Shown here piece after piece: positions 1 to 6,161 of a DNA stretch of 8,553 nt. The stretch comes from Actinomycetota bacterium. Its GTDB lineage: Bacteria > Actinomycetota > Actinomycetes > S36-B12 > UBA10799. Under the pieces are notes generated by a model that saw only the letters and a list, made by a program, of their open reading frames with translations, did not search any database and was not told the DNA's origin. Location of the stretch: positions 1 through 8,553 of the forward strand of contig JAUPKO010000939.1 of NCBI GenBank assembly GCA_030837395.1, given 5' to 3'. How positions within the stretch are numbered: position 1 is the first letter of the stretch; every line of letters starts with the position of its first letter. Both the position numbers and the translations under genes were made by a program.

Positions 1-486
1 CGGCTGACCAAGAAGTTCTTGGACTATCGCCGCGAACTGGGCATCGAGGTCCTTGTCTTGCGCAAGGGCGAGGACGTCTTCGGCCAGCTCGTCGACAGGC
101 TGGCCAAGGGCAAGTTGCTGGCGCTGCTCGGCGACCGCGACCTGACCAGCCGCGGTGTGCCGGTCGACTTCTTCGGCGAGGCCACACGCTTCCCGGCCGG
201 ACCCGCCGTGCTCGCGCACACCACCGGCGCCCCACTGTTCGCCGCCCATCTGTGGTGCGAGGACGAGATGTCCTTCTGCCGGGTCGGCGACGGCATCCAC
301 ACCGACCGCTCGCTGGACCGCGACAGCTACGTCCGTGCCGCCACGCAGGAGATCGCCAACCAGATGGCTGAAGGGCTGCGCGAGCACCCCACCGACTGGC
401 ACATGATGCAGCCGCTGTGGCTGGCCGACCTTGACCAGTCTCGCCTGCGCGCTAGCGACTACGACCACCCCGCGGGGCCCACCTGA
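1..486 (+). CDS. patA: Phosphatidylinositol mannoside acyltransferase, C-terminal part (5' end outside window)
   Basis: The reading frame is open from base 1, so this is the last 161 residues of a protein whose family is usually about 300 residues long. It belongs to the LpxL/HtrB-type lysophospholipid acyltransferases. In mycobacteria PatA acylates the mannose of PIM1/PIM2 on the cytoplasmic face of the plasma membrane. Visible family features, numbered within the fragment, are the GDRDL segment at 44-48, the VDFFGE...FPAGPA stretch at 55-68 and the characteristic PTDWHMMQPLW near the C terminus (130-140). The N-terminal half, with the catalytic histidine, lies outside the window, so activity cannot be judged. 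The TGA stop shares one base with the pimA ATG (TGATG), which implies translational coupling. The next gene is the mannosyltransferase of the same pathway, and that supports PatA over a generic acyltransferase. Confidence 0.88.
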   Translation, partial: RLTKKFLDYRRELGIEVLVLRKGEDVFGQLVDRLAKGKLLALLGDRDLTSRGVPVDFFGEATRFPAGPAVLAHTTGAPLFAAHLWCEDEMSFCRVGDGIHTDRSLDRDSYVRAATQEIANQMAEGLREHPTDWHMMQPLWLADLDQSRLRASDYDHPAGPT

Positions 487-1661
487 TGCGCGTCGGCATC
501 GTCTGCCCGTACGACTGGAACACCCCCGGCGGAGTGCAGGCGCACATCCGGGACCTGGCCGAGGAACTCATGCGCCGGGGGCACGACGTGAGTGTGCTGG
601 CACCGGCCGAAGATGACTCCGACCTGCCTGATTACGTGGTCGGTGCCGGTCGGGCAGTGGCGGTGCCCTACAACGGTTCGGTCGCCCGGCTCAACATCGG
701 CGTCGTCTCGGCCACCCGGGTGCGGCGCTGGATCCGGGAGGGCAGATTCGACGTCGTGCACGTGCACGAACCCGTCTCGCCGAGCCTGTCCGTGCTCACG
801 TGTTGGATCGCGCAAGGCCCGATCGTGGCAACTCAGCATGTCTCGATGGACCGGTCCAAGACACTGTCGTCGCTGTCGCTGCTGGCCAACACCGCAATGG
901 AGAAGTTGTCCGGGCGCATCGCCGTGTCCGAGAAAGCGCGCCAATTCATGGTCGAACACGTTGGCGGGGACGCCGTGCTGATCCCCAACGGCGTCAACTG
1001 TGAGGCCTTCGCGACCCCTGGGGAACTCCCCGGCTACCCCCGCCAAGGCCCGACGTTGTTCTTCATCGGCCGGATCGACGAGCCGCGCAAGGGCCTGCCC
1101 ACGATGCTCGCGGCGATGCCGGCGATCATCGCCGCGCAGCCTGACGTGGAACTGTTGGTTGCGGGCCCCGGCGAGGTCGCCGAGGTCGAGGAGACCCTGG
1201 ACCCGGCCATCGCCGACCACGTGCGATTTCTGGGGTTGGTGTCCGAGCGGGACAAGGTCCGGGCCTTCCATTCGGCGGATCTGTACGTGGCACCGCATCT
1301 GGGCGGTGAGAGTTTCGGCATCGTGTTGCTGGAGGCCATGGCCAGCGGCACGCCGGTGCTGGCCAGCGATCTGGAGGCGTTCCGTCTCGTGCTCGCGGAT
1401 GGTCGCTACGGCGAACTGTTCACCACCGGCGATGTGACCCAGCTGGCCACCCAGGTGATCACCTTGCTGAACGACCCGCAGCGTCGTGAGGCGCTCGCGG
1501 CTGCCGGACATCGACGGGCCTGGGAGTACGACTGGGGCACGGTGGCGCGCGATATCGAGCGGGTGTACGCCTCGGTAGTGACGCCGGGGGAGCCGGTCAC
1601 GGCGGATCTCAGCGAACAACTCCTGGGCCGGTGGGCACGCCGGACCCCGAGGGAGGATTGA
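486..1661 (+). CDS. pimA: GDP-mannose-dependent phosphatidylinositol alpha-mannosyltransferase
   Basis: This 391-residue GT4 glycosyltransferase (GT-B fold) should transfer mannose from GDP-mannose to the inositol of phosphatidylinositol, the first step of PIM/lipomannan synthesis at the inner membrane face. Seen: the N-terminal glycine-rich loop PGGVQ (14-18); His118 in ATQHVS; Arg196 and Lys202 in GRIDEPRKGL, the nucleotide-diphosphate contacts; and the EX7E motif E275-E283 in GGESFGIVLLEA. His118, Arg196 and Lys202 have the same numbers as in Mycobacterium smegmatis PimA. A basic cluster R78, R80, R81 sits where that enzyme has its membrane-binding helix, and R68 is kept. Some positions differ from the mycobacterial enzyme as I remember it (T13, N70, R123). 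The start is the ATG overlapping the patA stop. There is no strong SD, so reinitiation is likely. The assignment rests on sequence and on the patA neighbour. Confidence 0.9.
   Translation: MRVGIVCPYDWNTPGGVQAHIRDLAEELMRRGHDVSVLAPAEDDSDLPDYVVGAGRAVAVPYNGSVARLNIGVVSATRVRRWIREGRFDVVHVHEPVSPSLSVLTCWIAQGPIVATQHVSMDRSKTLSSLSLLANTAMEKLSGRIAVSEKARQFMVEHVGGDAVLIPNGVNCEAFATPGELPGYPRQGPTLFFIGRIDEPRKGLPTMLAAMPAIIAAQPDVELLVAGPGEVAEVEETLDPAIADHVRFLGLVSERDKVRAFHSADLYVAPHLGGESFGIVLLEAMASGTPVLASDLEAFRLVLADGRYGELFTTGDVTQLATQVITLLNDPQRREALAAAGHRRAWEYDWGTVARDIERVYASVVTPGEPVTADLSEQLLGRWARRTPRED
1651..1656 (+). promoter_or_regulatory. Ribosome binding site for the LemA-like gene
   Basis: GGGAGG lies inside the last codons of pimA, 8 nt before the GTG at 1665. 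It fixes that GTG as the start and shows the gene is translated as part of the pimA transcript. Confidence 0.7.
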
Positions 1662-1664
1662 GCC

Positions 1665-2219
1665 GTGGATGGTGGCTGGCTCGTGTGGCTGCTGGCGGTG
1701 CTGTTGGTGCTGGCCATGGTCGTCTGGTACTTGTCGAGCACCGCGGGCCGGTTGGATCGGCTGCACCGCCGGGTGGAGGTCAGTTGGGACAACCTCGTGG
1801 CCGCGCTGCAGCGGCGGCGGGATGTGGCCGACCACGTGGCCGGCAGCGGTCTGCTGGATCCGGCGTCCTCGTTGCTGATCGCAGACGCGGTGGCCAGGGT
1901 CGACCAGAGCACCCCCGACGACCGCGTGGCGTTCTACCTCGTGGAGTCGGACTTGACCGCTGTGCTGGGCGCGGTCTTCGCCGATCCGGCCGAGGTGGAT
2001 GAGATCGTCGCCGAACCCGGCGGCGACGTTGTGCTCAAGTTGGCCGACGCCTGCCATCGGGTGGAGATCGGCCGACGGTTCTACAACGATGCCGTGCTGG
2101 CCACCCGGAGCATGCGCGAGCGCTACCTGGTGCGGTGGTTTCGGCTGCAGGGCACCGCTGCCATGCCGCAGACTGTGGAGATGGCCGACTCCGCGCCGGA
2201 CGGATTCGCGGGCCGCTGA
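1665..2219 (+). CDS. LemA-like single-pass membrane protein of unknown function
   Basis: The protein has 184 residues and starts at GTG, 3 nt after the pimA stop with a good SD. Seen: a hydrophobic N-terminal segment at about residues 5-23 (WLVWLLAVLL...), then a basic and helical region. There are no transport or catalytic motifs. Two blocks resemble the LemA family: V37-x3-W41...LQRRRD (48-53), corresponding to the V..W...LQRR.D pattern after the LemA membrane anchor, and RRFYNDAV (137-144), corresponding to the LemA YN-D/E-x-V pattern. The stretch between them is diverged and the C-terminal part ends in a small acidic region. I infer a membrane anchor with a cytoplasmic or extracytoplasmic helical bundle; topology is not settled. 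A hypothetical gene at this place between pimA and pdxS is also known from Streptomyces. The reaction or partner is unknown, and a link to PIM or envelope biology is suggested only by the tight coupling to pimA. Confidence 0.8.
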   Translation: MDGGWLVWLLAVLLVLAMVVWYLSSTAGRLDRLHRRVEVSWDNLVAALQRRRDVADHVAGSGLLDPASSLLIADAVARVDQSTPDDRVAFYLVESDLTAVLGAVFADPAEVDEIVAEPGGDVVLKLADACHRVEIGRRFYNDAVLATRSMRERYLVRWFRLQGTAAMPQTVEMADSAPDGFAGR

Positions 2220-2227
2220 CCGGCCGT

Positions 2228-2233
2228 TACACT
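2228..2233 (+). promoter_or_regulatory. Candidate -10 element for the pdxS-pdxT-yebC transcript
   Basis: TACACT fits the actinobacterial TAnnnT -10 pattern and lies in the 66-bp gap after the LemA-like gene. A start about 7 nt downstream would give a leader of roughly 45 nt before the pdxS GTG. The -35 region is poor: only TTCG-like bases lie near 2205-2210. A second TAnnnT (TACGAT, 2264-2269) is too close to the SD to serve. Confidence 0.35.
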
Positions 2234-2275
2234 CGTGGCAAGCAGCGGCACCGTCCGCACCCCTACGATCGCAGC

Positions 2276-2279
2276 GAGG
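2276..2279 (+). promoter_or_regulatory. Ribosome binding site deciding the pdxS start
   Basis: GAGG is 6 nt before the GTG at 2286. No SD precedes the alternative in-frame GTG at 2235, so the shorter PdxS is preferred. Confidence 0.6.
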
Positions 2280-2285
2280 TTCGAC

Positions 2286-3182
2286 GTGACCGACAACTCC
2301 CACGCCACCGGCACCGCCCGCGTCAAGCGCGGTATGGCCGAGATGCTCAAGGGCGGCGTCATCATGGACGTCGTCACGCCCGACCAGGCGAAGATCGCCG
2401 AGGACGCCGGCGCCGTGGCCGTGATGGCGCTGGAGCGAGTGCCGGCCGACATCCGGGTGCAGGGCGGCGTGGCCCGGATGTCCGACCCGGACATGATCGA
2501 CGGCATCATCGAGGCGGTGTCGATCCCGGTGATGGCCAAGGCCCGGATCGGCCACTTCGTCGAGGCACAGGTGCTGCAGAGCCTGGGGGTGGACTACATC
2601 GACGAGTCCGAGGTGCTGACCCCTGCGGACGAGAAGTTGCACATCGACAAGTGGAACTTCACGGTGCCGTTCGTCTGCGGCGCCACCAACCTGGGTGAGG
2701 CGCTGCGCCGCATCGGCGAGGGCGCCGCGATGATCCGTTCCAAGGGCGAAGCCGGCACCGGCAACGTGGTGGAGGCCACACGGCACATGCGCACGATGAT
2801 CTCCGACATCCGCCGCGTGCAGGGCATGGGCGAGGAGGAGCTGTTCAACGCCGCCAAGGAGCTCGGCGCCCCCTACGAGCTGGTGCGTGAGGTGCACGAA
2901 CTCGGCAAGCTCCCCGTGGTGATGTTCACCGCCGGTGGTATCGCCACACCTGCCGATGCGGCCATGATGATGCAGCTGGGCGCGGAGGGGGTGTTCGTCG
3001 GATCGGGCATCTTCAAGTCCGGCGACCCGGTCAAGCGCGCCAACGCCATCGTGCAGGCCACCACCAACTTCGACAACCCCGATGTGATCGCGAAGGTCTC
3101 ACGTGGGCTCGGTGAGGCCATGGTGGGGCTGAACATCGACACCCTTCCCCCGGAGCAGCGGTACGCCGGACGCGGCTGGTGA
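2286..3182 (+). CDS. pdxS: Pyridoxal 5'-phosphate synthase, lyase/synthase subunit
   Basis: PdxS builds pyridoxal 5'-phosphate from ribose 5-phosphate, glyceraldehyde 3-phosphate and ammonia supplied by PdxT; the family forms dodecameric (beta/alpha)8 barrels. From the GTG at 2286 the protein has 298 residues, the usual family length. Visible active-site residues are D28 (VIMDVV), K85 (PVMAKARIGH) and K153 (RSKGEAGTGN). They correspond to Bacillus subtilis D24, K81 and K149, all shifted by four. The phosphate-binding FTAGGIATPADAA (214-226) and FVGSGIF (237-243) loops are intact. The start is chosen because GAGG (2276-2279) lies 6 nt upstream. An in-frame GTG at 2235 would add 17 residues without an SD and is unlikely. 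The gene overlaps pdxT by 4 nt, matching the 1:1 complex of the products. Confidence 0.97.
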   Translation: MTDNSHATGTARVKRGMAEMLKGGVIMDVVTPDQAKIAEDAGAVAVMALERVPADIRVQGGVARMSDPDMIDGIIEAVSIPVMAKARIGHFVEAQVLQSLGVDYIDESEVLTPADEKLHIDKWNFTVPFVCGATNLGEALRRIGEGAAMIRSKGEAGTGNVVEATRHMRTMISDIRRVQGMGEEELFNAAKELGAPYELVREVHELGKLPVVMFTAGGIATPADAAMMMQLGAEGVFVGSGIFKSGDPVKRANAIVQATTNFDNPDVIAKVSRGLGEAMVGLNIDTLPPEQRYAGRGW

Positions 3183-3787
3183 CGCTGGTCGGCGTCCTCG
3201 GCCTGCAAGGGGACGTGCGTGAGCACCGGGCGGCGATGGCGGCCCTGGGAGTCGATACCTCGGTGGTGCGCACCGCCGAGGAATTGGCCGAGGTCGACGG
3301 GCTGATCATTCCTGGTGGCGAGTCGACCGCGATGTCGTTGATCGCCCAGCGGGTGGGCATGATCGAGCCACTGCGTGCCGCGGTGGCGTCGGGGCTGCCG
3401 ATGTACGGATCGTGTGCAGGCATGATCATGCTGGCGCGGGAGGTTGTGGACGGACGCGCCGACCAGCAGACCCTCGCGGCGTTGGACATCGTGGTGCGAC
3501 GCAACGCCTTCGGTCGCCAGGTCGACTCGTTCGAGGCGGACCTGGCGATGCCTGTGCTGGGGCCGCAGTCGTTGCGGGCGGTGTTCATCCGCGCCCCCTG
3601 GGTCGAGTCGGTCGGGCCGGGGGTCGAGGTGCTGGGCACCGTGGCAGAGGGTCCGTCAGCGGGTAGGATCGTGGCCGTCCGTTCAGGCCTGGTCCTGGCC
3701 ACCTCGTTCCACCCGGAACTCCTCGAGGCCGACCTGCGCGTGCACGGCCTGTTCCGGGACATGGTGGATGAAGGGATCGACAGATGA
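3179..3787 (+). CDS. pdxT: Pyridoxal 5'-phosphate synthase, glutaminase subunit
   Basis: PdxT hydrolyses glutamine and channels ammonia to the PdxS active site. The 202-residue length is normal for this class I amidotransferase family. Seen: the N-terminal GVLGLQGDVREH signature (5-16), the oxyanion-region PGGEST (45-50), the nucleophile Cys79 in GSCAGM, and His178 and Glu180 in SFHPE, so the Cys-His-Glu triad is complete. FIRAP (136-140) is also typical. The GTG start lies inside the pdxS stop (GTGA overlap) and only a weak GGA precedes it. Translation is therefore probably coupled to pdxS, which would help keep subunit amounts matched. The 3' end overlaps yebC by 4 nt. Confidence 0.96.
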   Translation: MTLVGVLGLQGDVREHRAAMAALGVDTSVVRTAEELAEVDGLIIPGGESTAMSLIAQRVGMIEPLRAAVASGLPMYGSCAGMIMLAREVVDGRADQQTLAALDIVVRRNAFGRQVDSFEADLAMPVLGPQSLRAVFIRAPWVESVGPGVEVLGTVAEGPSAGRIVAVRSGLVLATSFHPELLEADLRVHGLFRDMVDEGIDR

Positions 3788-4539
3788 GCGGGCACTCCAA
3801 ATGGGCCACCACCAAGCACAAGAAGGCCGTGATCGATGCCAAGCGGGGCAAACTGTTCGCCAAGCTGATCAAGAACATCGAGGTGGCCGCTCGGATGGGC
3901 GGCGGTGACCCGGACGGCAATCCGACCCTCTACGACGCGATAGTCAAGGCCCGCAAGAACTCGGTGCCCATGGACAACATCGAGCGGGCCGTCAAGCGCG
4001 GTTCGGGGGCCGAGGCCGGTGGCGCGGACTGGCAGACGATTATGTACGAGGGTTATGGCCCCGGCGGGGTCGCGGTGCTGATCGAGTGCCTCACCGACAA
4101 CCGCAACCGGGCAGCCTCCGAGGTGCGCACCGCCATGACCCGCAACGGCGGCACCATGGCCGATCCCGGTTCGGTGTCGTACCTGTTCTCCCGCAAGGGT
4201 GTGGTGCTGCTGTCCAAGACCGACGTGCTGACCGAAGACGATGTGCTGCTCGCGGTGCTCGACGCCGGGGCGGAGGAGGTCAACGACCTCGGCGACACCT
4301 TCGAGGTCGTCAGCGAGGCCGGTGACCTCGTGGCGGTGCGGACCGCGTTGCAGGAGGCCGGGCTCGACTATGACTCCGCGGATGCCTCGTTCCTGCCCAG
4401 CGTCGAGGTGGGACTGGACGCCGAGGCCGCGCGCAAGGTGTTCCGGCTGATCGAGGCGTTGGAGGACTCCGACGAGGTGCAGAACGTCTATGCCAACGCC
4501 GACGTCTCCGATGAGGTCCTGGCTGAACTCGACGCCTGA
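3784..4539 (+). CDS. yebC: YebC/TACO1-family translation-associated protein
   Basis: The 251-residue protein has the full family layout. The N-terminal segment MSGHSKWATTKHKKAVIDAKRG (1-22) is nearly invariant in YebC proteins. KNSVPMDNIERAVKRG (58-73), YEGYGPGG (88-95), ECLTDNRNRA (101-110) and the C-terminal LEDSDEVQNVYANAD (226-240) are also standard. Bacterial YebC was long annotated as a transcriptional regulator. The mitochondrial homologue TACO1 is a translational activator, and recent work links YebC proteins to ribosomes stalled on proline-rich stretches. The sequence alone does not separate these roles. The ATG overlaps the pdxT stop (ATGA), and an SD-like AAGGGA (3771-3776) lies 7 nt upstream. 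The neighbourhood of pdxT and ruvC is conserved in actinomycetes, though a functional link is not obvious. Confidence 0.96.
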   Translation: MSGHSKWATTKHKKAVIDAKRGKLFAKLIKNIEVAARMGGGDPDGNPTLYDAIVKARKNSVPMDNIERAVKRGSGAEAGGADWQTIMYEGYGPGGVAVLIECLTDNRNRAASEVRTAMTRNGGTMADPGSVSYLFSRKGVVLLSKTDVLTEDDVLLAVLDAGAEEVNDLGDTFEVVSEAGDLVAVRTALQEAGLDYDSADASFLPSVEVGLDAEAARKVFRLIEALEDSDEVQNVYANADVSDEVLAELDA

Positions 4540-4563
4540 GAGCCGCCCGCCGGGCGACTCTTT
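4539..4563 (+). terminator. Candidate intrinsic terminator after yebC
   Basis: Starting at the last base of the yebC stop, AGAG (4539-4542) pairs with CTCT (4558-4561). After one C/A mismatch, CGCCC (4544-4548) pairs with GGGCG (4552-4556) around a GCC loop. The 3' arm runs into TTT (4561-4563). The T run is short, as is common in high-GC actinomycetes, so termination may be partial. Confidence 0.5.
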
Positions 4564-4565
4564 GG

Positions 4566-4600
4566 CCTTGATCGGGCAAGGTCACGCTTTGATCACTAAG
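4566..4600 (+). repeat. Two related TTGATC elements spaced 21 bp apart
   Basis: CCTTGATCGGGCAAG (4566-4580) and CTTTGATCACTAAG (4587-4600) share TTGATC, starting at 4568 and 4589, and both end in AAG. The 21-bp spacing is about two helical turns. The first is also an inverted repeat (CCTTG/CAAGG, 4566-4581). The pair could be tandem operators for a dimeric repressor or activator of the downstream acyltransferase gene; this is inference. Confidence 0.4.
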
Positions 4601-4602
4601 TT

Positions 4603-4623
4603 CGGGGGTACGTCCCCCGTACC
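4603..4623 (+). promoter_or_regulatory. Mutually exclusive hairpins upstream of the acyltransferase
   Basis: CGGGGG (4603-4608) can pair with CCCCCG (4614-4619). Alternatively GGTACG (4607-4612) can pair with CGTACC (4618-4623). The two six-pair stems share bases and cannot form together. In DNA the same segment reads as overlapping palindromes and could be an operator instead. The SD at 4634-4638 is outside both stems. Confidence 0.4.
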
Positions 4624-4647
4624 GTTCCCCTAAAGAGGTGTCTGCGC

Positions 4648-6150
4648 GTGACAGACCGACCGGATGCCGATTCGCCCGTCAAGCCCAAGCGCATGTCTGG
4701 GTGGGACTTCGCCACGTGGCGGGTTGCCTCGGACGATCCCGTCATGCGCTCGACCATCATCGGGTTGCTGCTGCTGGAGTCGGCCCCGGACTGGGACGTC
4801 CTCGTGCGGCGCTTCGACCGCGCGAGTCGCACGGTGACCGTGCTGCGACAAAAGGTCGTCGAGGGCCCCAGCGGCCTCGAGACGCCTCGCATGGTGATCG
4901 ACCCCGCCTTCGATCTGAGCTTCCACCTGCGACGGTTCCGGATGCCGTCGCGGTCACGATGGGCCGACGTGCTGGAGGACTGCCGCCGGCAGAGCCTGAC
5001 TGATTTCGATCGCGATCGACCGCTGTGGCAGGTGACCCTGCTGGAGGGACTGCCCGATGGCAAGGCGGCGGTGGTGGTCAAGCTTCACCATGCCATCGCC
5101 GATGGCCAGGGATCGGTGATGCTCGGGGCGGCGCTGTTCGATTTCGCCCCGGAGGGTCAGGACCTCGGGCCGATGCCGCCGGAGCCGGTGCCGGCCGAAC
5201 TCGACAGCGCTGGATTCGTCGATGCCATGGTGCGCGACAACCTCGGTTGGGTAGCGCGCACGTCGGCCGACTTCGTACGCGGGTTGGGTCCGGCGACCCT
5301 TGCCGGTATGCGTGATCCAGGGGCGATCGCCACCCGCATCGTCAAGACCACCGGCTCGATCCTGCGGTTCACCAAAATTCCGCTCGGGCCGCTCTCACCG
5401 TTGATGACCGCGCGCAGCATCAGCTATCACTTCGACACGTTCGACATGGACTTCGACGCGATCAGGCGCACGGCCAAGGCGAACGAGGCCACCGCCAACG
5501 ACGTGTTCCTCAGCGGTATCGCCGAAGGCCTGGGGGAGTACCACCGGCGGATGGGCAAGCCGGTGGACAAGCTTCGGGTGAACATGCCGATCAGCCTGCG
5601 CAAGCCCGGTGCGACCGGCACCGAGAACGCCGTGACGATCGCGCGGTTCGAGTTGCCGGTCGCCGGGATGTCGCCGGCCGATGTGATGAAAGACGTCGGC
5701 GCCACGGTGCGCAAGTGGAAGGCGGAGCCGGCGCTGATGCTCGCGGACGAGATCGCAGAATTGTCGCGGTTGATCCCCCCGGAGTTGATCTCGGCCGTGG
5801 CGCAGGCCTCCGACCTCACTGCCTCCAACGTGCCCGGGGTGCCGATCCCGGTGTGGCTGGCAGGGGCGAAGGTGCTGCGGATGTATCCGCTGGTCGCCAC
5901 GATCGGCGCGGCGGTCAACGTCACCATGCTCACGTACGACGGCACCGCCTCGGTCGGGATCAGCACCGATGACGCCGCGGTGGACGACCGGGAGGAGTTG
6001 ATCCGCTGCCTGCGCACCGGCTTCCGGATCGTCACCGGCACACCAGTCAACGCCGGGACGCCGCTGACCCGACGGCGACACGCCGCCGCCGCACCTGTGG
6101 AATCCGACCCCGCCGCCGCGGCCGATCAGGTAGGCTCATCGAACACGTGA
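4648..6150 (+). CDS. WS/DGAT-type O-acyltransferase (wax ester/triacylglycerol synthase)
   Basis: The 500-residue protein belongs to the bacterial wax ester synthase/acyl-CoA:diacylglycerol acyltransferase family, which transfers fatty acyl groups from acyl-CoA to diacylglycerol or fatty alcohols and makes storage lipid at the membrane surface. Seen: RPLWQVTLLEGL (124-135) with the family PLW motif, the catalytic HHAIADG (147-153, general base His148), TANDVFL (282-288) and the C-terminal SNVPG (393-397). The order and spacing are normal, so the enzyme is probably active. Substrate preference cannot be read from the sequence; members also act on other alcohols. The GTG start has AGAGG 9 nt upstream. 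The tail after about residue 470 is rich in Arg, Ala and Pro and looks disordered. The gene stands alone between yebC and ruvC, with a control-like gap before it and no terminator after it. Confidence 0.92.
   Translation: MTDRPDADSPVKPKRMSGWDFATWRVASDDPVMRSTIIGLLLLESAPDWDVLVRRFDRASRTVTVLRQKVVEGPSGLETPRMVIDPAFDLSFHLRRFRMPSRSRWADVLEDCRRQSLTDFDRDRPLWQVTLLEGLPDGKAAVVVKLHHAIADGQGSVMLGAALFDFAPEGQDLGPMPPEPVPAELDSAGFVDAMVRDNLGWVARTSADFVRGLGPATLAGMRDPGAIATRIVKTTGSILRFTKIPLGPLSPLMTARSISYHFDTFDMDFDAIRRTAKANEATANDVFLSGIAEGLGEYHRRMGKPVDKLRVNMPISLRKPGATGTENAVTIARFELPVAGMSPADVMKDVGATVRKWKAEPALMLADEIAELSRLIPPELISAVAQASDLTASNVPGVPIPVWLAGAKVLRMYPLVATIGAAVNVTMLTYDGTASVGISTDDAAVDDREELIRCLRTGFRIVTGTPVNAGTPLTRRRHAAAAPVESDPAAAADQVGSSNT
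6131..6136 (+). promoter_or_regulatory. Candidate -10 element for ruvC-ruvA-ruvB
   Basis: TAGGCT fits the actinobacterial TAnnnT pattern and lies in the last codons of the acyltransferase gene. The predicted start at about 6142-6144 gives a leader of about 30 nt containing the ruvC SD. No good -35 is visible near 6108-6113. Its position just before the LexA-like box supports it. Confidence 0.45.
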
Positions 6151-6154
6151 CCGA
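6139..6154 (+). promoter_or_regulatory. Candidate LexA (SOS) box at the ruvC promoter
   Basis: TCGAACACGTGACCGA matches the mycobacterial/Gram-positive LexA operator TCGAAC-N4-GTTCGA at 10 of 12 defined positions: the left half is perfect and the right half is 4 of 6. It spans the acyltransferase stop codon and covers the start predicted from the -10 at 6131-6136, where LexA binding would block transcription. ruvC is a LexA target in Mycobacterium tuberculosis, so the site makes biological sense. Confidence 0.55.
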
Positions 6155-6161
6155 ATCCGGC

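Larger units (their letters stand above)
4540..4647 (+). other. Intergenic regulatory-looking gap between yebC and the acyltransferase
   Basis: This is the longest non-coding stretch in the window. In order it holds the terminator-like stem (to 4563), two TTGATC-containing elements (4566-4600), a G/C-run hairpin pair (4603-4623) and an SD-like AGAGG (4634-4638), 9 nt before the GTG at 4648. TACCGT (4620-4625) fits the TAnnnT -10 pattern, but I see no -35 at a proper distance, so the promoter position is open. No small ORF with an SD was seen in it. Confidence 0.55.

Noticed and set aside
2269..2284. A second LexA-like match, TCGCAGCGAGGTTCGA, over the pdxS ribosome binding site
   Set aside because: It also scores 10 of 12, but it lies downstream of any likely promoter and pdxS is not an SOS gene. 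It is better read as a chance match and shows how often such matches arise in this base composition.
2235..2285. Longer PdxS starting at the GTG at 2235
   Set aside because: There is no SD before it. The 17 extra residues are not typical of the family, and a good SD precedes the GTG at 2286.
459..2897. An 812-codon open frame on the - strand across pimA, the LemA-like gene and pdxS
   Set aside because: It runs antisense through three clearly real genes and across their borders. Its composition is rich in His, Arg, Gly and Asp, as expected from the complement of GC-biased codons, and I see no protein family motif in it. Long antisense frames are common in high-GC actinomycete DNA.
5395..6081. 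A 228-codon - strand frame within the acyltransferase gene, with similar ones in yebC, ruvA and ruvB
   Set aside because: These are complementary-strand shadows of intact + strand genes, without SD support or recognisable domains.
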